Part shown: piece by piece, positions 20,901 through 29,870 of the stretch | How the letters are laid out: each line of letters starts with the position of its first letter | How positions within the stretch are numbered: position 1 is the stretch's first letter | Assembly (NCBI GenBank): GCA_016715505.1 | Contig: JADJZY010000038.1 | Location: forward strand, 35,556 to 99,555 | Length of the DNA stretch: 64,000 bases | DNA from: Bacteroidota bacterium | GTDB lineage: Bacteria; Bacteroidota; Bacteroidia; Chitinophagales; Chitinophagaceae | Reading direction: 5' to 3' | The notes under the pieces: generated by a model | What the model was told of the DNA's origin: nothing | Seen by the model: only the letters and a program-made list of their open reading frames with translations | Database searches by the model: none | Made by a program: the position numbers and the translations under genes

Positions 20901-22239
20901 TCATTTTACCTGCCGTAGATTTCACTTCATCCTGCATCTCCGTTGATGAAGATGAATGCATAGCCATTGATTTGGATTGTAAACGATGCAATACAGACTC
21001 CACAATGATAAGGGCCCCATCAACGATTAAGCCAAAATCCAGTGCTCCCAGGCTCATCAGATTTCCACTCACACCAAAACGGTTCATGAGAATAACGGCA
21101 AATAACATGGCCAAAGGAATGACGGATGCCACCAATAAACCGGCTCGCCAATTTCCAAGGAAAACAATTAGAATGATGAGCACAATCAGGGCTCCTTCAA
21201 TCAGATTGATGCCAACCGTTTGAATCGCATTGTTAACCATTTTTGTGCGGTCCAGGAATGCTTCAATTTCCACGCCGGGAGGTAGGCTTTTTTGAATTTG
21301 CTGAATTCTTTCTTTGATATTCTGTATCACCTGATTGCTATTGGCACCCTTTAACATCATCACTACAGCGCCTGCCACTTCGCCTTCATCATTATAACAC
21401 ATGGCACCAAAGCGGGTGGCATGCCCTTCGGTAATTTTTGCAATATCGCGCAATAAAATGGCGGGGCCGTGATCCGATTTTTTTACCGGAATCCACAACA
21501 AATCTTCCTGATGACCAATCAAACCTTCTGAACGTATGTATAAAACCGTCGGCCCTTTTTCAATGTAAGCCCCTCCTGTATTCTGATTGTTTTTTTCAAG
21601 GGCTTCAAATACATCCTGAATCGTTAAGCCGGCAGCATGCAGTGCGCCTGGATTCACTTCTATACTCCATTGTTTGAGATTTCCTCCAAAACTACTTACC
21701 TCCGCAACCCCCTGAACACCCAGCAACTGTCTTCGAATAATCCAATCCTGAATTGTACGGAGTTTGGTTGCATCATATTTGGATTCATATCCCTTCTTGG
21801 GTTTTACAACATACTGATAAATCTCACCCAAACCCGTTGTTATGGGACCAAGTTCAGGGATACCCATTTCACGGGGAATAATTTGTTGAACTTGCACCAA
21901 TCGTTCTGCAACCTGTTGTCGGGCCCAATAAACATCGATTTCATCTTCAAAAACGATGGTAACCAAGGACAGTCCGAAACGGGAAAAACTACGCATTTCC
22001 CGAATACCGGAAATATTACTATTGGCCTGTTCGATTGGAAAGGTGATCAAGCGTTCAATATCGAGGGCACCATATGAGGGCGCCACCGTGATAACCTGAA
22101 CCTGATTGTCGGTAATATCCGGCACTGCATCTATTGGCAAATGTTTAAGCTCATAAATACCCCAACCGATGAGGACGAATACCCCCAATGCAATAATGAG
22201 TTTTTGATGTATGGAAAAATCAATGATTTTCTGAATCAT
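17890..22239 (-). CDS. Heavy-metal RND efflux pump fused to TolC-like outer membrane channel (CzcA-CzcC fusion)
   Basis: 1449 residues. Residues 1 to about 1035 are a full HME-RND pump: TM1, the two porter halves, and the proton-relay helix NLMSLGALDFGLIVDGALIIVE in TM4. This resembles CzcA (Co/Zn/Cd) more than CusA. From Met1038 there is a signal-peptide-like hydrophobic stretch ending FTAVHAQ, then a TolC/OEP-type domain of about 385 residues made of long coiled-coil helices (LTLQSAIEKALENNLTMQRLSL). Fusion of pump and channel in one chain is known in Bacteroidota. It implies that the internal stretch acts as a membrane anchor, or is cleaved to free the channel. First large gene of the cluster; the CDF gene overlaps its end. 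Intact frame despite its length. Confidence 0.93.
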   Translation of the reverse strand: MIQKIIDFSIHQKLIIALGVFVLIGWGIYELKHLPIDAVPDITDNQVQVITVAPSYGALDIERLITFPIEQANSNISGIREMRSFSRFGLSLVTIVFEDEIDVYWARQQVAERLVQVQQIIPREMGIPELGPITTGLGEIYQYVVKPKKGYESKYDATKLRTIQDWIIRRQLLGVQGVAEVSSFGGNLKQWSIEVNPGALHAAGLTIQDVFEALEKNNQNTGGAYIEKGPTVLYIRSEGLIGHQEDLLWIPVKKSDHGPAILLRDIAKITEGHATRFGAMCYNDEGEVAGAVVMMLKGANSNQVIQNIKERIQQIQKSLPPGVEIEAFLDRTKMVNNAIQTVGINLIEGALIVLIILIVFLGNWRAGLLVASVIPLAMLFAVILMNRFGVSGNLMSLGALDFGLIVDGALIIVESVLHRLQSKSMAMHSSSSTEMQDEVKSTAGKMMSSAIFGQCIILVVYLPIFSLEGIEGKMFKPMAQTVAFALIGAFVLSLTYIPMMSALLVKSSQKNQWGIADRLMLHLKRWYEKAFHRMIKYPGLVLSSVLALFVLAIVVLMQLGGEFIPALEEGDFAVDTRVLTGSNLNTTIRETQKTAHILLERFPEVEKVVTKIGSGEVPTDPMPMEASDMMVIMKDKKTWKSAKSFDEMAEKMGEALKEIPGVTAGFQYPVQMRFNELMTGARQDVVCKIFGENLDTLSKYAARLGNVVKTIEGVKNVYVEPISGMPQIVIKYNRLAIAQYQTSIEAVNRIVNTSFAGGSAGMVYEDEKRFEIVVKLDEGSRNNLQDIRNLLIPCNNDVQVPLQHLASVDIIDGPNQIQREDAKRRIIVGFNVRGRDVEGVVDELKKKINGAIQFPPGYFTVFGGAFENLNEAKKRLSIAVPVSLLLIFVLLFFAFHSIKQALIIYTAIPLSAIGGILLLAFRGMPFSISAGIGFIALFGVAVLNGIVLLAEFNKQRAEPQSNLQQMVLKATQTRLRPVLMTALVASLGFLPMALSQGAGAEVQRPLATVVIGGLVLATMLTLFILPLIYLWIEGAISMNLKKGKLLTTLFIFLCCGFGFTAVHAQSSLTLQSAIEKALENNLTMQRLSLENEYWQRISEIKQRTGMTSFQSELGQFNGPAFDVKYGVVQSFSLPAVYRADQAMNQKIWEHQVIQKQISEIQIKAMVTRLYYDILLSQKKLDLLREQELAFAEFFRIAELRHQKGESDLLELQHTNLIRQKIQIAIQACISDIQAEKDHLNFLMNDQTTFDVANGDLKYFPDNLEQNLDEHPLVLSIQKRLSIQSAKNHLERMKKLPEISAGYVFQTFRATGELSSAGPILSYGVLSFNLPLFNKSINKRMAAFNLESKAFDVQKNEALEMLKLKQMQLNHKRAQYDAQVIQYEKEVLPATESMKSLVALKFKNGSLDYLEWIQSMQEIFDSDLAYLLCIRERNQLLIQQQYLTNEYATE

Positions 22240-22551
22240 AAGTTTGATTCATTTTTTGGAATCCATTCAATGAATCGATTCAGGGAATTGTAAAAAGTGA
22301 TCAATAAGAAGTATCCCTATTGGGGAAAAGGATCAGTTTGAATAGACATCCAAGTGTTGAAAGGAAATAAAAATCTATCCATCTGAAAGAATTGATTAAA
22401 TCAGTAAGGATTTAGTTGTTGGCAATACGAACTTTTGAATAGAAATACTTCCGTTCAACATAGTATCATTCAACAATGAAATCAATTCTCATACGAGATT
22501 GGTCATGATCAGTATGAGACGAACTTAAATTTCAGTTGAAAAAGCGAACAA
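22240..22551 (-). other. 312-bp spacer between small exported protein and CzcA-TolC gene
   Basis: AT-rich, no open frame of note. No clear terminator or TAnnTTTG box found on the minus strand, so I cannot say whether the pump has its own promoter. Confidence 0.4.
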
Positions 22552-22953
22552 CTAAACTTCAAATTTGGGCGGTTGCCAAATGGAAGAAAGATAGATGGGT
22601 TTTAAAAATTCATCCCTGTAAATAGTTGAAATTTCGATATTTACTTCAGTGTAAACAAAGGAAGAGGTCCAATCATATTGAAGAGGTTCCATCGATTGAA
22701 TAGACTGACAATCCTGCAAGGTTGACTTAAAGGGCAGCTTCATATCTTCGGTATAATCCCCTTCTTTTTCATTGCCATGTGCATAATGCAAATCCAAAAA
22801 TGCCAACAAAGACATCCCTTCATCCAATGCCTTATGTGCAAAATAATGATGAATCAATTCAGGAATTTTTAAAAACTGATACAATTCCGTGGAGCTCATC
22901 AGATAAGCAGACAAAATCAATATGGCCAGGATTTTTTTCAAAGTGATTCGCAA
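22552..22953 (-). CDS. Small membrane-anchored or exported protein heading the metal efflux cluster
   Basis: About 133 residues if read from the TTG at 22953, giving MRITLKKILAILILSAYLM, a signal or anchor sequence. The longer open frame starting at 23037 would overlap the corrected end of the POT transporter gene, so I reject that start. Features: a conserved-looking ELYQFLKIPELIHHYFAHK segment with a His pair, LDLHYAH, and the end SIWQPPKFEV. Small proteins of this type commonly precede CzcA/CusA pumps in Bacteroidota. The His-rich segment could bind metal, but function is not known. About 20 bases downstream of the POT gene. Confidence 0.6.
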   Translation of the reverse strand: MRITLKKILAILILSAYLMSSTELYQFLKIPELIHHYFAHKALDEGMSLLAFLDLHYAHGNEKEGDYTEDMKLPFKSTLQDCQSIQSMEPLQYDWTSSFVYTEVNIEISTIYRDEFLKPIYLSSIWQPPKFEV

Positions 22954-22973
22954 ATTTAAATCAAATGAAGCAA

Positions 22974-24354
22974 CTACTTCACTTCGCCCATTAACTTTTT
23001 GAGTAACGGTGAAATCAAAATAAGAATTACCCCGCAAATCAAGGCATAGATTCCTAATTGTTTATAACCATCCGTATAAGAAATCAACTTTTCGCTTAAA
23101 CTGGCATTTTCGTTCGGGCTCACCATACCCGCCCCCAATAATAGAAAGACAAAGCTCTCCGAAAGTCATCACCAAATATGCAAACGTAAATACGTTCAAA
23201 GATGTTTTTCCGGATGCATCGGCAAAGGTTCTTGTAAAAAATAAAATGTAGAAAGAAGCTGCTAAAAACAAAAACCCTAATCCAAACTTAATGATGGTAT
23301 TGGGCTCTATTTTTCGTTTGGCCATCCATACCCAAACCAATCCCACTAGGAAACTGAAGATGATGACAAAAATGGTATTGGAGGAGTTATTCACCATATT
23401 TGGATCAATGGTCATGCCCAGCAATTGATCATGCAAATTATGTAAAGCAAAAATGCTGAGTGATCCGCCGCTTTGTTCAAAAAATGCCCAAAACACAATG
23501 GAGAATAAAATAAAAATGAGGGCTGCCAATAATTTTTTCTTTTCAGGCCATGAATATTTTGACCATTCATAAAAGAAATACAATAAAGTAACCGGTCCGA
23601 TGGTATACATAAAATAATCGGTGTATTCGGTATTACTCACCAGTAACAAAATCAATGGAATAGCGAGCAAGGACCCTATGTAAACCAGTACTTCGTAGAT
23701 GGTTTTCTTTTGTGGGCTCACGCTTGGATGTTGGGGTGACAAACCAATAGTACCCATGGTTCGTTGTGTATAAATGAACGTAATCAGACCAATAACCATG
23801 ACCACACCGGCTGCAAAAAACGCAGAAGCCCAGGAAACATTGTGGGCGAGATACACCATGATGACGCCCCCTAAAAATGCACCAACATTAATGGCCGTAT
23901 AAAATAAAGCAAATCCTGCATCTTGTCGCACATCCCCTTCTTTGTACAAAGTACCTACCATGGAGGAGATATTGGGTTTGAAAAAACCTGTCCCAACGAT
24001 CGTAAAACATATACCGATATAAAATAAAGTATCCGGAGAAAAGGCAATGATAAAATTTCCCAGAACCATTAATATCCCACCAAAAAATAAAGATTTTCGG
24101 AAGCCGAGAATTTTATCGGCGAATAATCCCCCTATAAAAGCGAAAGCATAAATAAATGCTTGAATGGCACCATATTGAAGATTCGCAGTTTTTTCACCGA
24201 TGAGCAATTTTTCAACCATAAAAATGGTCAGAATACCACGCATGCCATAGAAACAAAAACGTTCCCACATTTCGGTCAAACAAAGCAGTAAAAGTTGTTT
24301 GGGATAAGCGCCTTTAAAATCCTGAATCCGCGCTACACTCTCGTCCTGATGCAT
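22974..24354 (-). CDS. Proton-dependent oligopeptide transporter (POT/PTR2 family), one frame break
   Basis: About 459 residues after repair, 12 to 14 membrane segments, proton-driven uptake of di- and tripeptides. Family signs: WERFCFYGMRGIL (the ExxER-like first-helix motif region), GGLFADKILGFRKSLFFGG, and FYTAINVGAFLGGV matching the PTR2 signature FYxxINxG. The uncorrected frame ends at 23062 in unrelated residues. Removing one G from the G5 run (23132-23136) gives LSIIGAGMVSPNENASLSEK and two last hydrophobic segments, with the stop at 22974. The metal-cluster leader gene follows closely but is probably functionally separate. Confidence 0.85.
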
Positions 24355-24539
24355 AAATTAAACATTTAAGTGGACAAGATAAGATTTTTACCGAAGTCGT
24401 ACAAAAAATCTATTCCCTTGAATTCCTCAATAGAGAATCGGTGATCAAGTACCAGCCATTAGCTGCTTCCTCCAACTGATGCCAAATGGGTTTTCGCATT
24501 TTAAGCCATAACCATGGATACGATTTCTCCAGGATAAAA

Positions 24540-24980
24540 TTAATACTGGGTATTATAATTGACCATCCAACGAATACCAAATTGATCGGTTAATGATCCG
24601 AAATAAGCCCCCCAAAAGGTTTGCTGTAATGGCATTTCTATTTTGCCGCCCTCCGCTAAAGCATTAAAAAGTTGGTCTGCCTCTTCCTGACTATCCGGCG
24701 ACAAACTGATATAAACATTATTCCCGCTTACTAATTGAAAGCCCAAAGACTCTGGGGCATCGGTACCTTGTAACATATGCCCGTTTAAAATAGGTAGTGA
24801 CACATGCATCACCATATTTTTGGTTTCCTCACTGGCCGGAGGCGCGCCTTCCATTGGTGGCATATCACTAAAACGCATCATTCGTCCGGTAACAAATTCC
24901 GTTTTAAAAACTGATTGATAAAAGAGGAATGCAGCTTCGGTGTTGCCATTAAAATTTAAATAAGTACTTACGTATGCCAT
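24540..24980 (-). CDS. PhnB-like VOC family protein
   Basis: 146 residues, full length for the glyoxalase/bleomycin-resistance fold of the PhnB (3-demethylubiquinone-9 3-methyltransferase-like) group. It begins MAYVSTYLNFNGNTEAAFLFYQ, where the N-terminal beta-alpha-beta unit is typical (F..N..EAA..FY), and closes with WGAYFGSLTDQFGIRWMVN. Enzymatic substrate is unknown for this group. It lies 27 bases after the SRPBCC gene, probably in one transcript with clpX. Intact. Confidence 0.85.
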   Translation of the reverse strand: MAYVSTYLNFNGNTEAAFLFYQSVFKTEFVTGRMMRFSDMPPMEGAPPASEETKNMVMHVSLPILNGHMLQGTDAPESLGFQLVSGNNVYISLSPDSQEEADQLFNALAEGGKIEMPLQQTFWGAYFGSLTDQFGIRWMVNYNTQY

Positions 24981-25007
24981 GATGAGGGAATTTAATGAAT
25001 GATGGAA

Positions 25008-25436
25008 TTAAATGGATCGTTCAGTATATGATTTAAAATTATTGAGAATCGCCTGCCAACCCATTTCCTGCATTTCCCGACTATTTTCAGATTCAGGTTC
25101 AAATCGCTCGAGTACCTTACAACCTTGTTCTGTCGCTTCGAAGTGTACCTCCATTTTCCGGCCATCGCCTAAAGTAATTTGTAATAATTCTTCCGGGATG
25201 ATGCGATCAAAAGTACCTATAAAATCGAATGTCATACTACCGTCGCGGGCAGCCATTTCATAATTAAATTGTTTACCTTCTATCAACTCATTTTCGGCTC
25301 TTGGGCAATGCCAAGTATCGGCAGCAAAATTCCAGCCCATGACATGTTTGGGATTGCACCAATACTCCCAGACTGTCGATAATGGGGCTAACACTTCCGT
25401 GCTTATTTCAATAGGATTGTTCATGTTCGTTTTCAA
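25008..25436 (-). CDS. SRPBCC (AHSA1/START-like) domain protein
   Basis: 142 residues forming one AHSA1-type START-like domain: PIEISTEVLAPLSTVWEYW at the first strand and helix, GSMTFDFIGTFDRIIPEELLQ in the middle, and a long C-terminal helix (MGWQAILNNFKSYTE). Such proteins bind hydrophobic ligands or are of unknown use, and are often paired with PhnB-like VOC proteins, as here. The start lies 9 bases after the clpX stop, suggesting an operon. Intact. Confidence 0.85.
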   Translation of the reverse strand: MKTNMNNPIEISTEVLAPLSTVWEYWCNPKHVMGWNFAADTWHCPRAENELIEGKQFNYEMAARDGSMTFDFIGTFDRIIPEELLQITLGDGRKMEVHFEATEQGCKVLERFEPESENSREMQEMGWQAILNNFKSYTERSI

Positions 25437-25445
25437 TAGGAATTA

Positions 25446-26695
25446 TTAAGCGACTTTAAGATAGGCATATTTTGATTTTTCAATTTTTTCGCGGGCATAT
25501 TCTTCGTTCAGAATAAACTCTTGTTGCCCTTTTTTGCCGGGCATTTCATACATCGCATCAGTCATCACCAATTCGCAGATGGAGCGCAAACCACGTCCTC
25601 CCAATTTAAATTCAACCGCTTTATCCACGATATAATCGAGTGCTTCATCGGTGACTTCAAGATGAATATTTTCATATTCAAACAAACGTTTATATTGTTT
25701 AATCAGGGCGTTTTTGGGTTCGGTCAGTATTTTTTTCAAGGCGCTTTTGTCCAATGATTTGAGATATGTCACAATGGGTAAACGCCCCAATAATTCAGGA
25801 ATTAAACCATAAGATCGAAGATCCATTGAATTCACATATTGAATGAGGGCATCTTTTTCAAGGGCATTGTGTTCGGTATTCGTTTTAAATCCAATGGATG
25901 AAGATTGAATACGACGAGCGATGACTTTATCAATCCCTTCAAATGCACCACCGCAAATAAATAAAATGTTTTGGGTATTGATTTTTACCATTTTTTGATC
26001 CGGGTGTTTACGTCCGCCCTGAGGTGGTACCAACACTTCAGCTCCTTCGAGTAATTTAAGCATGGCCTGTTGTACACCTTCCCCACTCACATCACGGGTA
26101 ATTGAGGGGTTATCACTTTTACGTCCAATTTTGTCGATTTCATCAATAAAAACTATGCCCTTTTGAGCGAGTTCGACGTTATAATCAGCAGCTTGTAACA
26201 AGCGGGATAAAATACTTTCGACATCTTCACCCACATATCCAGCTTCGGTAAAAACGGTGGCATCGGCAATCGCGAAAGGCACATTTAACATTCGGGCGAT
26301 GGTTTTCGCCAGCAGGGTTTTACCGGAACCTGTTTCACCGATCATGATGATATTCGACTTTTCAATTTCAACATCATCTTTACTGACCTGATTTAAACGC
26401 TTATAATGATTATAGATTGCTACGCTGAGGACTTTTTGGCATCATCTTGTCCGATGACATATTGATCGAGGAATGCAGTGATCTCCTTGGGCTTATAATG
26501 AAAAGGTTGGATATCGGCATTCACTTTATTGGGTTTACTGATCGGTTCTTCATCACCCAATTCCTGTTGAACAATCATGCGGGCATTTTCGATACATTCA
26601 TCACAAATATTGGCTTTTGCCCCACTAACGATCATGCGTACTTCATCACCGGATTTTAGACAAAATGAGCACTGTATACTTTTTTCTTTGGCCAT
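25446..26695 (-). CDS. clpX: ATP-dependent Clp protease ATPase subunit ClpX, one frame break
   Basis: About 416 residues after repair, normal for ClpX, the AAA+ unfoldase that feeds ClpP. The N-terminal zinc-binding domain has Cys9, Cys12, Cys31 and Cys34. Walker A is GETGSGKT (Glu where Pro is usual), Walker B IVFIDEIDK, and sensor and arm motifs include RRIQSSSIGF and LGRLPIV. The frame stops after DDAKK near 26435; one extra G gives KVLSVAIYNHYKRL and restores the chain. I place the start at MAKEKS (26695) because a TAAATTTG box at 26701-26708 lies immediately ahead of it; the open frame reaching 26722 would begin upstream of the promoter. No clpP nearby. Confidence 0.93.
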
Positions 26696-26700
26696 AGTGG

Positions 26701-26708
26701 CAAATTTA
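26701..26708 (-). promoter_or_regulatory. Bacteroidota -7 box TAAATTTG before clpX
   Basis: Exact TAnnTTTG match on the minus strand ending five bases before the clpX ATG. It helps fix the start at 26695 and suggests a very short or absent leader. Confidence 0.45.
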
Positions 26709-26740
26709 GGTTTTTTGTTCAACTTTGCGCTTAATCTCCT

Positions 26741-27085
26741 ATGACGACACCTTTTCCAAAAAAATTAGGTCACAACTATACATTTGTTCAAGCCTTGAAC
26801 ATGGACCTCTTACATTCAAAATATGCGACACATCGACGTTTACGGGTTTTTCACCATAAAGGACTGGCATGTGCCGGAAAAAACTGCCACAAAAAAGGCA
26901 TGTATTTGATTAAAGCTCAAAATACATCAGGAGGTTTTCATTTAGATATTTATACAGATAATTTTGAGTTGATGACCATCGATCATATCATCCCAAAAAG
27001 TAAAGGAGGAAATGATCACATCGAAAATCTACAACCGATGTGCCATACCTGCAACTATAAAAAAGCAGACAAGCATGATGCATGA
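26741..27085 (+). CDS. Small HNH endonuclease-like protein
   Basis: 114 residues. The C-terminal 40 residues form a textbook HNH motif: MTIDHIIPKSKGG (first His pair), NLQPMCHTCNYKKAD (Asn, His and zinc-type CxxC). An upstream GLACAGKNCHKKG supplies another Cys pair for the structural zinc. Stand-alone HNH genes of this size are common in Bacteroidota and their role is mostly unknown. There is no partner restriction or phage gene. Divergent from clpX with an intergenic gap of only about 45 bases. Intact. Confidence 0.85.
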   Translation: MTTPFPKKLGHNYTFVQALNMDLLHSKYATHRRLRVFHHKGLACAGKNCHKKGMYLIKAQNTSGGFHLDIYTDNFELMTIDHIIPKSKGGNDHIENLQPMCHTCNYKKADKHDA

Positions 27086-27180
27086 TAGTTGAATTGATAT
27101 GACCACATAAACATCTTTCATTTTTAGCCTTGGGCTTTTTTGAGCTGTGCCATGCCATTGAAAAACAATACATCCTTCTA

Positions 27181-27226
27181 GCCCGGATTGCAGCGAGCTG
27201 CCGTGCAGCGCGGAAAGCCGGAGGGC
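27181..27226. repeat. GC-rich REP-like palindrome
   Basis: Between two convergent genes, a GC-rich block stands out from AT-rich surroundings: outer arms GCCC and GGGC with neighbouring CCGG steps, and an inner GCAGC/GCTGC hairpin. Similar blocks are frequent between genes in Bacteroidota. Copy number not testable here. Confidence 0.4.
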
Positions 27227-27290
27227 GAATCAAAGGCAGCAGACACGATGATGCTCCCAAACCCTCATCCATATTCGCGGACAATTCAGG

Positions 27291-29452
27291 CTATAAATTG
27301 GTGAGAATAAAATCAGTCATCTTTCGATAAAGATGTAAACGCGTAGAACCTCCACCTATACCATGATTTTTATTGGGATAAGCTTCTGAGTCGAATTCCT
27401 TACCGGCATTGATCAGCGCCTTTTGCATTTCAAGGGCGTTTTGGTAATGCACATTATCATCGGCCGTACCATGGATGAGTAAGTATTTCCCTTTCATCTG
27501 CTGTACCATATTCACCGGCGAATTATCGTCGTAGCCCGAAGCATTCTCTTGCGGTGTGCGCATATAACGCTCCGTATAAATATTGTCGTAATAACGCCAG
27601 TTCGTGACAGGTGCAACCGCAATGGCCATCTTGAAGACATCGGCGCCTTTGAGCAAACAAATACTACTCATATAACCTCCGTAGCTCCACCCCCAAATAC
27701 CTATACGTGCAGGATCGATATAGGATTGATTGGCAAAATAAGCTGCCACATCAATCTGATCATCACTCTCGTATTTACCCAATTGCAGATAGGTTTTTTT
27801 CTTGAATGCCTCTCCCCGAAATCCGGTACCCGTTCCATCAAAACAAGCGATGATATATCCTTTTTGCGCGAGCATCTGATACCACCAAAAATCCCGTCCA
27901 CCAAACTGATTGGTCACTTGCTGAGAACCAGGTCCGCTGTATTGAAACATAAACAAGGGATACTTTTTGGATGGATCAAAATCAGGCGGATAAATCATCC
28001 AACCGTTTAACAGCGTACCTGCCTTGTTCGGAACCTGCACAAACTTTAAAGATGAAATGGTATACTCTTCCAATTTCTTTTGTAAGGGTTTATTCTCTTT
28101 CAAAATCCGATTGCTTCCCGACTGACTATACAAGGTATAAACCGGCACCTGAGAGGCATTGGAATAACGATCCAGGTAATACTGAAACCCTTCGCTAAAC
28201 TGAACTGCATGCCAACCTTTTTCGGGGCTCATACATGTTTTTTGTGTACCATCAAGTTGAACTTTGAATAGTTGTCTTTCGAGTGGTGAAGATTCCGCGG
28301 CCGAATAATAAACAGTTCCTTTATTTTCATCAACTCCATGAATTTCAGTGACTTCCCAATTTCCTTTCGTCAATTGTTTTTCTGTATGTGCATTTAAATC
28401 GTGAAAATAGATATGGGTATAACCATCTTTTTCGGAGGTAAAAAGCACTGCATTTTGTTGTTTGAAAAAATGCCAATGGTCATTGATTTCTACATAGGCT
28501 TCATTTTTTTCTTCGTAAATCATTTCTGTGCTTCCATCGTTGACATCCACGCGTAATAATTCAAGATGATTTTGAAGGCGGTTTAATCGATAAACGATGA
28601 GAGAATTATCGTAAGGATTTACTTTGATACGTGGAATATAGATATCTGTATTCTCTCCCAGATTCACGGATATTTTTTTGCGTTTACCAATGTGATGAAT
28701 CATGATATTGACAAGGGCATTTTTTTCGCCCGCCTTAGGATATTTATAGCGATATTCGCGAGGATACAAATTTTCATAAAAATCAAAACGGTATTCAGGC
28801 ACTTCAGTTTGGTCGAAGTGATAATAAGCAATATAATCGCCTTTTTCGCTCCAGGTAAACGCACGGGTGAATTCAAATTCTTCCTCATACACCCAATCAC
28901 AATTTCCATACAGATGGTTATAATCTCCATCTTCGGTAACCGCCACTTCTCGATTGGTACTTAAGTCGAGATAGTATAAATTATTTTCGAACACATAGGC
29001 GACCTTATCGCTTTGCGGTGAAAAGGTAGCATGCAATATTTTTTTAGCGTGCACTTGTGTAAGCTGTTTGCTTTGCAAGTCGTACACAAATACTTTATGT
29101 AAGATGGAACGCCGGTAAATTGCTTCTGACTCGGCAAATAACAGCATTTTTGTTTCATCATGATTGAATTGATAATCTTCCACTTTTATTTCGGCATCCT
29201 CCCATTTTAAGTCTTTGAAGGATACGATTGAATCCACAATTTGGGCATCGGAAAAACGAACTTTCAGCAAAGTATTATTGCTATTCATTTCGGTATAATG
29301 TAAACCGTCCTTCATGGATCGAAATCCGGAAACAAATTCCTGACGAAAGGTATTTTTAACCCAAATATCTTCGAGGGTAATTGATTTTTTTGCGCAAGTG
29401 CAGGCAAACTGATACACAACAAGAAAAGCACAGTTTGGATATTTCGAATCAT
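27291..29452 (-). CDS. Dipeptidyl peptidase IV family serine peptidase (S9B), one frame break
   Basis: About 720 residues. Signal peptide MIRNIQTVLFLLCISLPALAQ, then an eight-bladed beta-propeller (about residues 40-460) containing CDWVYEEEFEF, whose double Glu anchors the substrate N-terminus in DPP4. The C-terminal alpha/beta hydrolase domain carries catalytic Ser in GWSYGGY, Asp in HGTADDNVH and His in NKNHGI. It removes X-Pro or X-Ala dipeptides from peptides in the periplasm or at the surface. The signal peptide and the body are in different frames; one extra A in the A6 run near 29388 gives ALAQKKSITLED and joins them. Start at 29452. Confidence 0.93.
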
Positions 29453-29869
29453 ATGATGGTGTTTTATGAAAGGGTTAAATAAATGTTTTAAAATCAGCTT
29501 GAATGCGCCATGATATGTGGGCCAACTCAAAGCAGAACTTAAACCGGGTTAAATGTATAAAAAAAGTCTGTATACCGGAGCATACAGACTGGTCAAAAGC
29601 TGTCAATTTATTGAGAAAAATGCTTTGATTATTTAGGGGCCACTGAATAACTCAGAAATGCTGTAGATTCAAGGCGCAGGTAATAAGGCTTTATTGATAT
29701 ACTGCGATTTGCCGGCAACACAGAAGATGCAGTATTTCTGAGTAGCGATAAATTTTGAATCCCAAGTGAACGCTTTATTCAAATACGTCTACATAAATTG
29801 TGCATGAAAGAATCAAAAATATCGTTTTAATGACCATCACCACTCATTTCGAGCGTTATTCAGTAGACC
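29453..29869 (-). other. 417-bp gene-free stretch: terminator plus inverted-repeat element
   Basis: Holds an intrinsic terminator pointing left (29559-29590) and a 235-bp inverted-repeat element (29636-29870). No gene seen. Confidence 0.7.
29559..29590 (-). terminator. Intrinsic terminator, probably originally of mscS
   Basis: On the minus strand AGTCTGTAT and ATACAGACT form a 9-bp perfect stem with an 8-base loop, followed by seven T. It points away from mscS, which now ends 280 bases upstream because of the inserted element; without it the spacing would be about 40 bases. Confidence 0.8.
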
Positions 29870-29870
29870 C
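29636..29870. mobile_element. 235-bp MITE-like element with terminal inverted repeats and 6-bp target duplication
   Basis: The left end GGGGCCACTGAATAAC and the reverse complement of the right end GGGTCTACTGAATAAC match at 14 of 16 positions, with further similarity (GAAATG) inside. The hexamer TATTTA flanks both sides (29630-29635 and 29871-29876). A second inner inverted pair (ACTCAGAAAT near 29651, ATTTCTGAGT near 29740) gives an internal hairpin. There is no coding capacity, so movement would need a transposase from elsewhere. The ends resemble IS termini, but I cannot name the family. Confidence 0.65.

Noticed and set aside
20870..22077. Long plus-strand open frames opposite the CzcA gene
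   Set aside because: Shadows of a strongly conserved minus-strand gene; no domain or ribosome site.
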